From positions 1 to 40,686 of the forward strand of contig JAWQRO010000380.1 in the NCBI GenBank assembly GCA_033557835.1: a stretch of DNA of 40,686 bases. Direction: 5' to 3'. Position 1 is the stretch's first letter; the number at the start of each line of letters is the position of its first letter. The position numbers and the translations under genes were made by a program. This document shows positions 1-11,041 of this stretch, one piece after another. The DNA is from Helochares maculicollis (Eukaryota > Arthropoda > Insecta > Coleoptera > Hydrophilidae). The notes below the pieces were generated by a model. The model was not told the origin of the DNA. It did not search any database and saw only the letters and a list, made by a program, of their open reading frames with translations.

Positions 1-720
1 AACAAAACGACGTATTTAATGACAAACTAACTGAAGACTGGTATAAAACACAAATTGAATTACAAATTAACATCTACAACAAAACCTTCCAACAAGTAAA
101 GAGAAATTAGCGCAAGAAACTAAAAACCTAACAAGAAAACAACATCCAGATCATAAAACAAATCCAAACTGGATAGCCAACTGCACAAAAACAAGTATAC
201 CAGAAAATGTCTTATACTGCTTAAGCTTAGGAACAAAATTTAATTTTCCAACAAACAACATCCAACAAAATACCTTTCAAACTATAAATATATAAATATA
301 GAACTATCAATCACCTCATACGACAAACAAACTCAAAATGAAATCAGGAAGACGATTACAAACATCATCAAAGCTATAAACAACTATAATGAAACAAAAC
401 CAAACGAAATCAGAAACAAATTCTACAACAAAATATACAAACAAACTCAACAATTCAAAAAAGAAAATCCTAACATCATTATCACAAAAGCAGACAAAAG
501 ACAAAAAAATTCATAAAAAGGATAGACCCTTTCGACCCATCGTAAGTTCCATTGCAGCTCCCACATACAAATTATCAAAATTCCTATCAAATATAATTTC
601 AAAGATATTAAACAAAAAAAAAAACACTCCATAACAAACTCGCTAGGCTTTGTCATTTTATCTGCAGTTGCAATTGGACTGATTACACGTTATTTATACA
701 TTTTATCTTCTATTCATTTT
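1..720 (+). mobile_element. Penelope-like element remnant, reverse transcriptase part
   Basis: Degraded fragment of a Penelope-like retroelement; in the family the protein is a reverse transcriptase, often with a GIY-YIG endonuclease. Translating the + strand in shifting frames gives, in order, a segment reading NPNWIANCTKTSIPENV followed by LSLGTKFNFP (about 170-255), then NPNIIITKADK (about 467-500), then RPFRPIVSSIAAPTYKLSKF (about 524-585) and NSLGFV (about 636-655). LSLG-KF, ITKADK and RPIVSSI--PTY are hallmarks of Penelope-like N-terminal and RT1-RT2 regions. KADK and the KIHK/RPFRPIV block are almost adjacent but in different frames, so the intervening family sequence is deleted. No YADD-type catalytic box and no GIY-YIG motif follow. 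The copy runs off the left edge. The family call is firm; the right boundary is approximate. Confidence 0.85.
389..634 (+). pseudogene. Penelope-like RT fragment (RT1-RT2 region)
   Basis: An 81-codon open stretch that is only partly genuine: its second half (from KIHKKDRP on) is the real frame of the Penelope-like reverse transcriptase and holds the RPIVSSI and PTYKLSKF motifs. Its first half is an out-of-frame reading of the upstream RT N-terminal region, whose true frame ends in NIIITKADK. The initiating Met is therefore not a real start. A complete family RT is several hundred residues long, so this is a deletion-bearing relic with no expected function. Confidence 0.75.
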
Positions 721-1205
721 ATTTATATATTTCATCTTTTATTCATAGTTCCAGAAAATGAAACTATAGTTTATTATATTTTGAGACGCAATGGTCGCGA
801 GGGACAAACTCAATTCGGTAGGGTAAGACAATAACAGTTCATTTAAGGAGGTTAACAATATAATTTCATAAATAGTAAATATAAAACAATAGATAAATCG
901 ACCAACGTCTACAAAAAATCAGGCGTGAGGCCCCTAAGGCAAGTTATCTACTCAATACACAAAAACCTACCACATGCGGATCCGCAATTCGACCTAACAC
1001 AGGACTTACAAATACAACTATCTAACCTTACCTCTAGCCGTTAGGATGACGAGGTTGCTACCAAATTTCCGTCCCTTTCCTCTATTTGACCCATCCAATT
1101 CTTCCTCGACTTCCCCAAAACTCCATGGAAAGCCGGCGCCAATCTGACCATGTCAACTTTCTTTTTTGATCTCCCACCCCCAAGAGGAGACCCGCGACGA
1201 GAGCG

Positions 1206-1224
1206 ACAGAGAGAGAGAGAGAGA
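1206..1224. repeat. (GA)n microsatellite
   Basis: Short purine-rich dinucleotide run, about nine GA units, directly visible inside the unassigned 0.7-1.5 kb segment. Confidence 0.9.
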
Positions 1225-1337
1225 TCCGGCACCCAGATCCGTGCCCAGAGTTTCGGAGGGTAATTTAAAAAGTCGGTAGGCCTTGATGTTCGGCTAGCCT
1301 GCGATTTCCAATTTGGGGCTCTATCTCTAAAGCGCCA

Positions 1338-1372
1338 CCAGTTTTGACCCCACCTACCGACAGCAAAACTGG
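1338..1372. repeat. Perfect 9-bp inverted repeat (stem-loop)
   Basis: CCAGTTTTG (1338-1346) is mirrored by CAAAACTGG (1364-1372) across a 17-nt loop. A second perfect 9-bp pair, GTCGGTAGG (1272-1280) and CCTACCGAC (1353-1361), overlaps it, so the two foldings exclude each other. Function unknown. Confidence 0.8.
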
Positions 1373-1559
1373 AAAGCTAAATCTACGTGTTCTCCGAAAC
1401 CCGGCAACACGAAAACCAAGCGTAAGAATTTGCTTAACAAAAAAGATTATTCGATTTTTAAAACACTACAAACAAGGTAGACAAGTGGAGGAAGTCTACA
1501 CCAAACAAATCCATTTTATTCAAGATCGTAGTTTTAGTTTATAAACTGAAACATTGGAT

Positions 1560-4500
1560 ACTGCCCTTTCAAAATCTTGCCCGTAGCGGCCATCAAGGGT
1601 CTGAATTCAATCGTCATAGCTCGTGACTGCTGCAATTTTAGATCGCTAGCCGACAATCTTCAGAAGTTTTTCAATAATGAGAGAGAACTCTTTTCCGTGC
1701 AAATACTTTTTAGAAGCAAATTTAAACTTTTTATTCTATACAGTTCGCTTTTCATACTTGGGCAACAGTCGTGTAATTTCTAAGCATATTATAATACAAA
1801 CTTCATTATTTTCGCATTAAATTTTTTGCGCATTTTTGACATAACAAAAGGCAAGAAACGAGAGAGCTATTTTCTAAAAATACCACCTTAATTGCATATT
1901 AGCGCATGTTTTCGACGACCGCATATCAGATAATGCGATGAAATTGAGTGCTTGTAAATCTGGGCACGAAATAAAAACAGACTATCTGCTTACGGTACCC
2001 GCAGCGATTTGCAAAAGAATGATAGCGCATGGAGAGAATTGAGCAAAACCCTTGTCTCCATGGCGCTCAGTTCTTGAACTGCCAGGAAAATAAACAACAT
2101 TGACGCTGCTTTCCTTTCGCGGACAAAAAATCAGACCGCTGGTTGAGAAAAGTTTGCTGCTAACGAAGGCACAGTTCGCTCCTATGCAAGTAAGGAGATG
2201 CGCCAGATTGCATTTCTATTGATCGAAGAAGTTGGGGAGGCGACAAACCGTGAGGAGGAAAACCACCTCGACAACCTCCACCTCCGATGTGGATATATTG
2301 CATGCACGCCTCCGCCACGCCACCCGCAGCCTCATTCAGGAAATAAGGAAACACGTCATGGCGCACAAGAAGTGTAATTAGTTTTCCTCTACAATCTAAT
2401 GCAATATTAACAGGGCTGTCTGCTCGGGTTTTTATGGCACCGAGAAGACCTTAGTTTGGCACCTCATTATACTTGGGTTTCTTTGGTGATTTCGAGAGCG
2501 AAATGAACACCCTTTTTGGGGCTAAATAATTTTTATTGCGTTTCGTTTTTTACTTGAAAGCAAGCTATTTTAACAGAATTTTAACACGCTAATAAAAGGG
2601 TGTTTCGGTTGTCCTCCCCGATGCGATGATCTCTTAAGTTTACAGCTGGGAAATAAATTGGGAAACATCATCTAGAAAGTGCTGTGAACCGAAGCCCTGG
2701 TGTGGAAGGAGGCCCAAGGATAATTTTCATGCGGATATAGGAGCGGGAGTTGCCGAGGCAATTTCGATTTTCGCGTGTATAAATTTTGAGAAAAGGACCG
2801 CCATAAAATCCATTTTATCTACTGGGAGTTTTTCAACAGTGCGTTTAGGAGCCCAAACCAACCCGTTGTTTACTAAAAGAAACTTCGTATAAAACCTTAT
2901 AAATTCGATTGTGTTGTGTTTCTTTTAAGGCGAATAAAGATCTCGCCCTAGTTTATCCTAATATATGAGCAGCGTATATTTGCCAAACGTGGCGCGATTC
3001 GATTACGATTTTTTGCCCGTGTGCAGTTCTGCGATTGGGAATGTCGAATTAATTAGAGCTGTTGATGTTTAGTTTTCGCCAAACTAAACATTTAGACAAC
3101 TTCACGTTTTATTGATACTATTGATAATTTCAATATACACAATTCCAATTAGTGCTGTTTGGTACATGAAATATTGCTGTTTTCGCTTTAAACTCATTAT
3201 TATATTATATTATATCATTTATTAAGTATATAGTTTCTGAGAGACAAGAGAATGCAATTTGGACGTGATTTTATAAGACTATTATCTATAAAAACAACCT
3301 GGGTCCTATTTTCATGCCATTTTCTAGTCGTTAGTCACCAAATTGAATTTCTGCATCAGTAACACAATGCTTGATGCTAACATAAACTTAGCTATAAACG
3401 ATTTAATGCTCAGTTTGAAGCTAAATAAATTGCACATACTAACCACTCGACGGAAGGTGTCTTAAATTTACATTATCTACATACTGCAGGCTAACAACTG
3501 CAGCATTGATTATTTTTATAACGTTAGAAATTGTTTATTATTGCTAATAAATGTTAACGACTTGCAGTAAAGTGTTTGGCTTAAATTAATTAAAGTGAAG
3601 TTTCCTTTAATGACTCTGGAAAGCTTATAAATTATTTGATTAGTAAACAAATTGTTGTTTGCGATTCATTAGTTTATTTCACGGCAGTAAGTTGTTGCAT
3701 CTGTCATGCAGATAGATACGTTTCAAAGTAGGTTGATCCCTGAAATTGATATGAATAGGCATTACATAAAATTATGCACGCAATTATTTCAAATTGTTTC
3801 TGGCGGTCGCCGAATGTGTTGTAAATTTGCAAAGTTGGAGCCGACTACACAGCAAATATGCAGTTGGAAATTAGTTTTTCCTCTCGAGTGTTTGTTTGGG
3901 TATTTTGCGGCTATTTGTCATATCATTTGAACACATAGCACCCAATTAAAACTAGGGTGATGTAAATTACATATTTGTCTTTCCTTTTGGCCACTGAACT
4001 AAATTTGCACTGCTGTTTAATACAAACAACGTCAGACGCATTAAAAACCAACTGTAAAAGGCTGAAGAGGGGTAATTATGAAATTGGCTGGCTAGAAAGT
4101 TAAAGCGAATAAAAAAATCTCGCATTTAGGGTGCAAAAAAAAACTTTTGTAATGCGATCAATTGCTTGAGAGAAACGGAAATGTAGACACCGTGCATTAG
4201 TGTTGCGAAAATATCCATTAGAACGTAATAGATTTTTCAGTTGTAGAGTTGGTTAGTGGATTAATCCCCGTTTGTCTCAATATCCATTTTGTCGGGATAT
4301 TTCCATATTGACGTGGCTACAGGGGCTCTACAAGCTATGTTCATGCTGCACACATTCCCATTAATACAACAACTAATGAACTCTCGGCCAGTATGGTCAG
4401 AAACGTGATTTATTGGGAGATGAGCTCGTAGCTGTGTGGCGAGACGAGGAGTCGAGAGGTGGTGAGAAATGAGGAAGTATCTAAACTCACTTTCCTGAAA

Positions 4501-4850
4501 CTGAGAGGGAAACTTGTTGGCAATTAATTCTGCTGTGTGGAGGAAAACATTGAATTTTTTAAGCGAGAAGATAAACACAAGGTTAAAGTTTGACTGATTG
4601 GCTTCACTTCGAAGGTATTCTGTGAAATTTTTCGCATTGCCTCCTTAGCTAATTAGTAAAGACGCGATTTAAGTTTTAATTGATGTCATGGCTTAGTGAT
4701 ACTTTCAATAGGCCCTTCTCTTTCAATTATCTTAAGTGTAGATTATTTACTCTACAAAATCTATACGATTTTGGTAAAAAATCGAAAATTGTTCCTTGTA
4801 TCATTGTTTTAAATTTGAGTAGATAGTTGTCACTTGGCCCATTTCCTGTG
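1560..4850. other. Non-coding stretch, no gene recognised
   Basis: About 3.3 kb with only short unrelated ORFs on both strands. The part at about 1.9-3.0 kb has higher GC and purine/pyrimidine-skewed patches, including (2160-2366, minus) an open frame without any recognised domain. A short ATATT-type run lies at about 3198-3216. Part of 4240-4580 is again GC-richer. I see no splice-bounded exon I would defend and no mobile-element protein motif. Confidence 0.6.
2025..2066. repeat. Near-perfect inverted repeat, 11-12 bp arms
   Basis: GCGCATGGAGA at 2025-2035 pairs with TCTCCATGGCGC at 2055-2066, with one unpaired base and a loop of about 19 nt. Seen directly in the sequence. It lies in one of the GC-richer stretches; no flanking promoter or family assignment is evident. 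Confidence 0.75.
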
Positions 4851-5640
4851 GTTTAGAACCATCCAATTCCTTTTATAACAGCTAGGTCTAGTGTATATCT
4901 GCAAAAAATACTATATGATGAGAATTCTTTTCCTCCTGTATAAAGTCTTACATTCTTGATAGGCGAATAGTTCAGGCATGGCAGTATTTGCCTGTCTCTT
5001 TCGAGGCATCCTCGATAAATTGAATCGTTAACGAGCCTCATCTTTATAAAATGCTGCAAGCTATAGTGGCTCCTAATGATGTTTGTATTAACCTTATATT
5101 TACCGTGAATAATTGGAAATAGTTTTTAATTTTGACACAATCAGGTACTGATTGAGCTGCTTTGATTCTAAAGCTAATTTTGAAGATTTTTCATCTCTCA
5201 TTTTGGTTAGTTGATGTGTATTTTGAATGAATATTGTACCATAATTGATTCTATTGATTGTGATGCTTCCCACTTGGCAAGATCATCAGCTTATCTAAAA
5301 TCTTTGATTGCGGAATGTTCTTTAATCTAAATAGAAGCCTTCTTAAGGATCATGGAGATAATCGATTATAGCTCCTCTTATGAGATTCTGATAGTTCTGA
5401 TGACACCGTCACTATTCCATGATCTTTCGTCACTTAATAACAATTTTCAATAAAGATTCTTCGTTATGACTTCCGATCCTATATCTTCTCGAAAAACCGC
5501 ATCCTTGGCAAAATATTTGCTTTCTTTGGTCCCTGCTCTAAATTCTTCTCTAACTTTTGAATTATGAAACACTCCTATAACTAACAAGCTAACTCTTCTT
5601 GCCTCTTGTCTCATCAACGTATTTAGTGTTTGTGTTTATC
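4851..5640 (-). pseudogene. Non-LTR retrotransposon RNase H and C-terminal tail, degraded
   Basis: Read on the minus strand, this looks like the end of ORF2 of a LINE with an RNase H domain. At about 5265-5330 a frame gives EHSAIKDF then ADDLAKWEAS, resembling the RNase H closing motif GHSGIKGNE-ADELA of such elements. At about 5400-5440 an SD-containing piece may be the SDSQAA block. At 4853-5059 a 68-codon stretch reads MRLVNDSIYRGCLERDRQIL and ends in IKGIGWF before a stop, matching the family tail of HLHKMGL--, C--C, C and a GWF-type terminus. Frames shift and stops interrupt it. RNase H occurs in I, LOA and some R1-like clades; I cannot choose between them. No RT domain is recognisable farther upstream (higher coordinates), so the copy is truncated. 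Confidence 0.7.
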
Positions 5641-6018
5641 TCTATTTGTATTATTTCGACAAATTAGCATTAAATATCTTGTTTATCAACCAACACTTTT
5701 TCTAAGTGGTCGATTTGGTGTTTTTTGCAACACCTTTTCGTTTTCGTTTTCTACACATCACAACTTCTGTGGAATGCAGGTTCTATTTTATATTCTATTT
5801 ATTCTACAAATTAATCTTATACGTCTGGATTATTGTGGCTTATGGCTTCTAGCATCCTTGGAATCTTAATGTTTCACTGTCTTATATCATCCCAAATATT
5901 TACCATGTGTAAACTGTTTTAAGTCCAGAAGTACGTTAACAGCATTTTTTTCCACTTACATTTATTATTTCATTTTTATTTATTCTAGTAGCAATGATTT
6001 GTTTACGGCCGATGCTGT
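5640..6018. other. AT-rich spacer between two retroelement fragments
   Basis: No recognisable coding motif on either strand. It lies between the RNase H tail fragment and the RTE-type endonuclease fragment, both on the minus strand, and could be decayed sequence of either. Confidence 0.5.
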
Positions 6019-6360
6019 TTATTGTTTCTGAGATTTACATTCAGATGTGAGCACGCTTTTGAGAAACTTCAATAAAGTGATTATTAATACAAAATTCTGA
6101 TCTAGCGTTTTTATCTCTAAGCCCAAATTTGCCAGTAATGTCTTCCAGTCCTTCCGATCTCTCCTTGGAGGTTTGTTACTCATTGCAATTAACATTTTGT
6201 CAGTTTTAAAAGTGAACTTTACCTGCATAATGCTCTTCAACCTGCCCCTCGTCATCATTAGCCGTTGAGGCGCATCCACGCATTATAATACCCATATTTC
6301 TGGATTCAAACGTACTCTGTACCCTATTTTTAGGGACTTTTTTAATTTCGTTATTTGCGT
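6019..6360 (-). pseudogene. RTE-clade retrotransposon endonuclease fragment
   Basis: Minus-strand translation in shifting frames matches the AP-type endonuclease of RTE-clade LINEs. A segment near 6225-6280 gives ANDDEGQVEEHYA (family: APT--HDDEQVEEFY). Near 6165-6195 the frame TDKMLIAMSNKPP sits where the family has a GDFNAK motif, so the catalytic GDFN block is altered. Near 6085-6140 another frame gives EDITGKFGLRDKNARSEFC, matching the G-FGLG--N-RG block. At least one frameshift separates these. RTE elements have one main protein with endonuclease and reverse transcriptase; only endonuclease is seen here. It is the same clade as the 18.7-20.9 kb copy but on the opposite strand, covering mostly an upstream part of the domain. 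Confidence 0.72.
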
Positions 6361-6399
6361 TCAGGAATCTTTTGCACTAGTCCTAATTAAATGAGTGCT

Positions 6400-9003
6400 T
6401 GTGTTCAAAACCTTGATTTACAGTCATTAAGCAATTTTCCAGGTCAGAAATATTAGAGTAGTGGTCTTCTTTTGTCTTCTACACCATTGAATAAATACCG
6501 TTGCATTAATACATTTGCAAAAATAACGTTGTTGGTATTTTCCCATCACCATCAGTTTTGTGATTCACCACCATAATAGCCCTGAAGATTTTTGCTTGCG
6601 ATTAATTTTAAGCTACCACCTACCAAAGTTGCCAAACTTGTACTATTTATACTATGTTATTTCCCACTGTAGTAGCCCATATACGCGGCATCCCTCCCAT
6701 CCACTGCCTAGAGAGACGCCTAATAGAGGGGTAACGATCCCACACGAGTGTGTAAGAAATATAATGTTTGTTTAATGAAAATGTGGTCAACAATACCGAG
6801 AGAGTAACGCTTACTTGCACCGGTGAAAATTAGCTAGAGACTAATGCACGCATGCATCAACCCTTTTTAAGCAAAAATCAACCACCACAAGATTAACATG
6901 TGTAACTTTTTACGTTTAATAGGATTTTAGTGTCAGTTTTGCCTGATTGTGGACCGTATAACCAGACATTAACCGCTAACAATGTGTTAAATTTCACCAA
7001 AAAAGAAGTGTATGCAAACTTTTGTGTTTGTTCTGGTCAGGAATTATTTTTCATTTTTAGACTCATTCTGCAACACTCCAAAATGGTTACCCACAGCTAA
7101 GGACAAAAGATTTCCATACAAAAACGTTTGATTAAATTTATTGCGAATGCGTAAACATCAAATCCAGTTCAGTCAATTTCAATTAGTGTCGATTATTTTA
7201 GGTAGCTCAGGCAAATCCATTGATGCATTTCCCTTCAATTAAAGCCTGAAGTTTGAATAGCTGCCGTAAAATTTACTCACTGGCCTATATAGCTCGCTCT
7301 GACCCGAATAACCGTTAAATCATAAGTCTACCACCACACCCATACCAGCGTCATGGTAATAACATTGCAGTTTAATGGAGTATCCGGAAAGTGAGAGAGG
7401 GAAATAATTAGGAAATTATGAGCAATATAAATGCATAGTACGTGTCTATTGGAGGGAAAAGTTTTATAGAGCGCAAACTTTATCCAACTCTAACCAATTT
7501 AAGAATTTATTTGGAGAAAGATGAGCGGACTAAACGCCGTATTAGCCTTTCCCCGACAAAATCCTCTGAGACGTCTCACAAGAAGAAAACTGCACTCGAC
7601 TAGAGTCACTCACGATCCTAAATAAAAATAAACTGCCGCTGCTACTACAATAAAGATCGCTTTACTCTATCTACGACGGTCGTGCCAGGCGTTTTGTAAA
7701 AGCCCACTTTATGAGATTTTGGACACTGTAAATTCAGTGAAACAGCGCTTTAAAAACGTAACGACTTTGTCGGGGAGTTGGCGATTAATATTCGTGTTTA
7801 GATGTTTCGTTTGGTTTCCCATAAATAAATCTCGTAAATTTATTGTGCTCATCTATACTAATGGAAGCGCAAGTAATTGATTTTCCGGGATAGGCAAGGC
7901 TTGAAGTCGACGTTTTAATCATGTGCAGTGAGACTTCTAAACACCGAAACGCATTCCATCCCCTTAATATAGAAATTAAACTTCAGGCCTCTATCAGGAA
8001 ACAATTCCTTATACACAAACACAAACTACTCCACATTTCAACACTTGAGCCCGAAAGATCAACAAACAACGCAAATTAAATAGAGGCGTAGAGGAGTGCC
8101 CCTCTTGCGCTCCATCAAATTGCAAGAATAGTCAACCAAGTTAAAAATTAATGAATAAACAACAAGAGTGACATCCAATTTGGGAGTTCGAGTTGAGGAC
8201 AAGTAAACTTGCGGTTTCCACTTCCAGTTAGGGTAGAATGTGTAAATTCCTTTCGAATTAACTTCGAGTTGACTTTAGCAAATTGCGCTGTAAAATTTGG
8301 AAGAGTTGGCGAGAAGAAGCGCACTTGAAAGCAGGAGCGGCAGTGAAATCGTCTTTCTGCAAACCGATCGCTCTATAAGGTATTCCATTATTATTGTCAA
8401 TCCCCCAACATAATGGCGAAGCACTTAAGCCGACAGGTTGTAAATTGAATGGACATGCAACGTGACCAGATTTCCTGACAACCTCTCGTTGCTGGACTCC
8501 ACCTCTTCGCCCTTTTTATCATGCGATATCAACCTGGCGCTTAAGGGATTTACTGTTCGGGGGGCAAAAAAAGTGTTGTGATTGACCTTTCATTAGGAAT
8601 TTTAATTAAAGCAAACGCATTTTATAATTACACAAAAGCTGGGATGACTAAGTTTGCTTGTCGTTGGTCTAATTAAGTCAATTCGGAGGAGGCAACAGAG
8701 TAATTTTCTATTGAAACATAATATTTCAGGTGTAGCATAAAATTTCAGCAGCAACTCCCCTTATAAGCACAACGGCATACAACTTCTTCGATCTAGTAAA
8801 CAGTGGGTAATCTTGCCCCTTCTTCAGCCGCGATTATAAGCACAACGTTTCGCTTGCCGTTTAGGCTTTCGCCTCGTACACTAACGAGAAGTACTAATTA
8901 ACTTTATAAAGCGCTCTAATTAGAGCGAGATGTTGATGTTGGAGGGAGGGTTTGGGGGTGAAAGGAAATTCAGAAACCTAATTGCTTTACTATTATGTTG
9001 CAG
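6400..9003. other. Non-coding stretch, no gene recognised
   Basis: About 2.6 kb without a recognisable gene or mobile-element protein. 7.4-9.0 kb is GC-richer and looks like older unique sequence. It includes a 10-bp inverted repeat CCCCGACAAA (7551-7560 and 7766-7775) and an exact 14-bp direct repeat (8761-8774 and 8834-8847). It leads into the exon candidate at 9004. Confidence 0.55.
8761..8847. repeat. Exact 14-bp direct repeat pair
   Basis: TTATAAGCACAACG occurs at 8761-8774 and again at 8834-8847, 73 bp apart. Flanking bases are not repeated convincingly. It is about 160 bp upstream of the exon candidate. Confidence 0.8.
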
Positions 9004-9061
9004 GTGGCGCTACCGGTCATGAATCAGCCGTTGCGGAGAGGTGTCAGCATGGAACACACAG
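9004..9061 (+). CDS. Candidate 58-nt internal exon of an unidentified host gene
   Basis: A pyrimidine-rich run ending in TTATGTTGCAG (AG at 9002-9003) is a good 3' splice site, and CAG/GTAATT at 9059-9067 is a good 5' splice site. The 58 nt between have clearly higher GC than the AT-rich sequence to the right. Two of the three plus frames are open. Frame 1 reads VALPVMNQPLRRGVSMEHT; the third frame reads GATGHESAVAERCQHGTH. Frame 1 contains RRGVS, which fits a basophilic-kinase R-x-x-S pattern, but such a motif is short and common. The length is not a multiple of three, so skipping it would shift the frame. I do not recognise the gene and found no partner exon in the window. A chance pairing of splice-like signals remains possible. 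Confidence 0.35.
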
Positions 9062-9262
9062 GTAATTTTATATGTCACACTACATAATACAGTTACAAAT
9101 TAAGTATCCTGCTATTACCTGTCTAAATGTGTCCATTCAATCTATACGTAACATAGCTTCTAGCAGGAGGATGATCCCAGACGAACTGTTTGCAGTTTAC
9201 ACACTTTTGCACAACGTAACTTTATCTTGCAGTCATATATTTAGTAAATACTGGATTACATT

Positions 9263-9480
9263 ATAGAATCTTAGCGTTCCCACTTCGCTTCTCTAAGTGA
9301 TTCCATTTGAGTATTTATAATTAAAGAGCTGCACTCAGGATTCAAGAATTGGTAAGCTGCCGTAGCTCGGAACTTCATAGCTTTAATCTTACGTTGAGAA
9401 ACTTGTAATAAAGTTTTCATTAAATTACAGGCTCACGGTATTTTATATTTAACAGAACTAGAAGTTATATTGCATGAATG
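9263..9480. repeat. Dispersed repeat, copy 1
   Basis: About 220 bp aligning to 13063-13290 in the same orientation. Shared blocks include AGAGC-GCACTCAG, TAAGCTGC and AACTTCATAGCT-TAATCTT, then GTATTTTATATTT near the end, with small indels between. Divergence looks like roughly a quarter of positions by eye. No coding motif; unknown non-autonomous mobile element or old duplication. Confidence 0.75.
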
Positions 9481-9828
9481 TGTCTTCGCAATATTTAATT
9501 TTAAATGTTGGTCTCTTTCGAAATGATGACGCTTCTGCACCTTCTGGCCCAAAACCTAATCAAATTTACACTGTTTAGGCCCAGAAATTCACATGAATGC
9601 TATGAGGCATCAATCATTCTGACATTAGTTTTGAGAACTGGGACTCTAGTGCCCACCCCTCCCTTGTAGGTACATTTTTGGACCCAATTTTGAATTTAAA
9701 ATCATACTATATGCTGTTCGACCTGTAATGACAATTAGCATGGTTAAAACGTTGGCACATGCTTGATAAATTTGTACAAACAGCTCATATTTCAACATTA
9801 AAAAAGTCTATTTTCCCTATTTTCACAG

Positions 9829-10220
9829 AAACCTACAAACCTACATACTACTTTCAATTGAAAAATGAATGGACATTTCTATACAAATTTATATTAACAC
9901 TTTCATCGATTGTTTTTTTTTCTGCTGCTTCACTGATAATAATTTAATTATTATCAAATTAATTTTATTTGTTCTTTCATATTATAATTAAAGCTGATAT
10001 GATTTCAAAAAAATGTAGATTTTAAAACCTACAAACCTACATACTATTTTCAATTCTATAAACAGGCATTTTTGTACAAATTTCTATTTACACTTTCATC
10101 TATTATTATTATTATTATCCTGCAGCTTCACTGGAGATAATTTAATTATTTATAAATTAAATTAATTAGTTTTATCATATTATAATTATAACTGATATGA
10201 TTTAAAAATGTAGGTTTTAT
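9829..10220. repeat. 196-bp unit duplicated in tandem
   Basis: AAACCTACAAACCTACATAC begins at 9829 and again at 10025, a 196-bp period. Later blocks also repeat in order: ACAAATTT-TATT-ACACTTTCATC, then GC-GCTTCACTG, TAATTTAATTAT, TCATATTATAATTA and CTGATATGATTT. Copy 2 carries an (ATT)n run at about 10100-10118. The left edge AAAACCTACA type sequence is mirrored by TGTAGGTTTT near 10208-10217, so the pair is bounded by short inverted ends. There is no coding content, and the ORF at 9759-9947 is incidental. Confidence 0.85.
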
Positions 10221-10221
10221 T

Positions 10222-10815
10222 TATAATCTACATGTCTGAGGTTTTACTACCAGAATTATTTAAACGTAACTGACTGCCAAGCACGCTATATTTTAAGAAT
10301 CACGACTCCCATTTTTAAAACTATTTAATCATTAAATTACAATTATTGGAAACTGATTTATAATAATAAATAATCTTCTCGGTAATTAATAATAAAGATC
10401 TTCTATCAATTAATAATAATAATGTAAAGGTGAAATATGGACTAAATCTAAGTTATTCTACTTGATCTAATCGAATGAATGTCTTCTTTTTCTCGGGAAA
10501 TGAACTTCTTTAAATGTGTTTCTTTTTCTGCAAGGTAAGGGTGCAGGACCATCCCATAAATCCTTCGCGCTTAGAAGAAAATTTATCTTTAGGCGTTAAA
10601 TGTTATTAAAAAAAGAAAATTGTATTAGAGCTACATATAACTAATCTAATATCTCTAATGGGAAATGTTTGTTTTAGTCTAGCAGAGCGCGTGAATGCAC
10701 AAAAATGTGATTTATTACACAATTTACTATCCGTGGCCTTGAATTCTTTGACAGCTGAATTTAAACGTTTCTATTACTCTAATAGAAAATGTCACACAAT
10801 AACTACCTGTAGAAC
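10222..10815. other. AT-rich spacer upstream of mariner pseudogene
   Basis: No gene or motif recognised. The mariner 5' terminal inverted repeat should lie here, but I could not pair any segment with the sequence right of 11800. Confidence 0.5.
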
Positions 10816-11041
10816 ATTTACGTTATTTCATGTTGTTTCATTTTCGATCGGGTGTTAATGCAACGGCACAGAAAAAGAAAATTTGTGTATTGTATGGAGA
10901 CGTGTTTAAGATCAATAAGTGCCAACGTTGGTTAAGAACATTTTCCAATGATCACTTTGAGTGGTCTGATGGCGATCGAATTGAGCGCCCGGTAAGGTTT
11001 GATAATGACGGTTTAAAAACATTGGTGAAAACGAATCCCTA
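10816..11041 (+). pseudogene. mariner transposase N-terminal (helix-turn-helix) fragment
   Basis: The frame from about 10816 gives FHFRSGVNATAQKKKICVLY, then CQRWLRTFSNDHFEW, then RPVRFDNDGLKTLVKTNP before a stop at 11041-11043. This matches the first DNA-binding helix-turn-helix of mariner transposases (family: AVYG--, CQRWF-RF-SGDF--ED, GRP-EFD---L). The acidic linker after F-W is altered. A (CACAGT)-like triplicate at 11060-11078 follows and replaces part of the family sequence, suggesting slippage. Confidence 0.85.

Larger units (their letters stand above)
720..1560. other. Unassigned segment with GA microsatellite and stem-loop
   Basis: No recognisable gene. It is more GC-rich than the Penelope-like remnant on its left. 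It contains a (GA)n run at about 1206-1224 and overlapping inverted repeats at 1272-1361 and 1338-1372. Open stretches on both strands (for example 1041-1232 minus and 1344-1544 plus) show no domain I recognise. It could be untranslated sequence of an adjacent mobile element, but nothing ties it to one. Confidence 0.5.

Noticed and set aside
2160..2366. 68-codon minus ORF as a gene
   Set aside because: No domain, glycine-rich run from a GC-skewed patch, no splice or promoter support.
4261..4578. 105-codon minus ORF as a gene
   Set aside because: No motif, no splice context; lies in ordinary GC-richer non-coding sequence.
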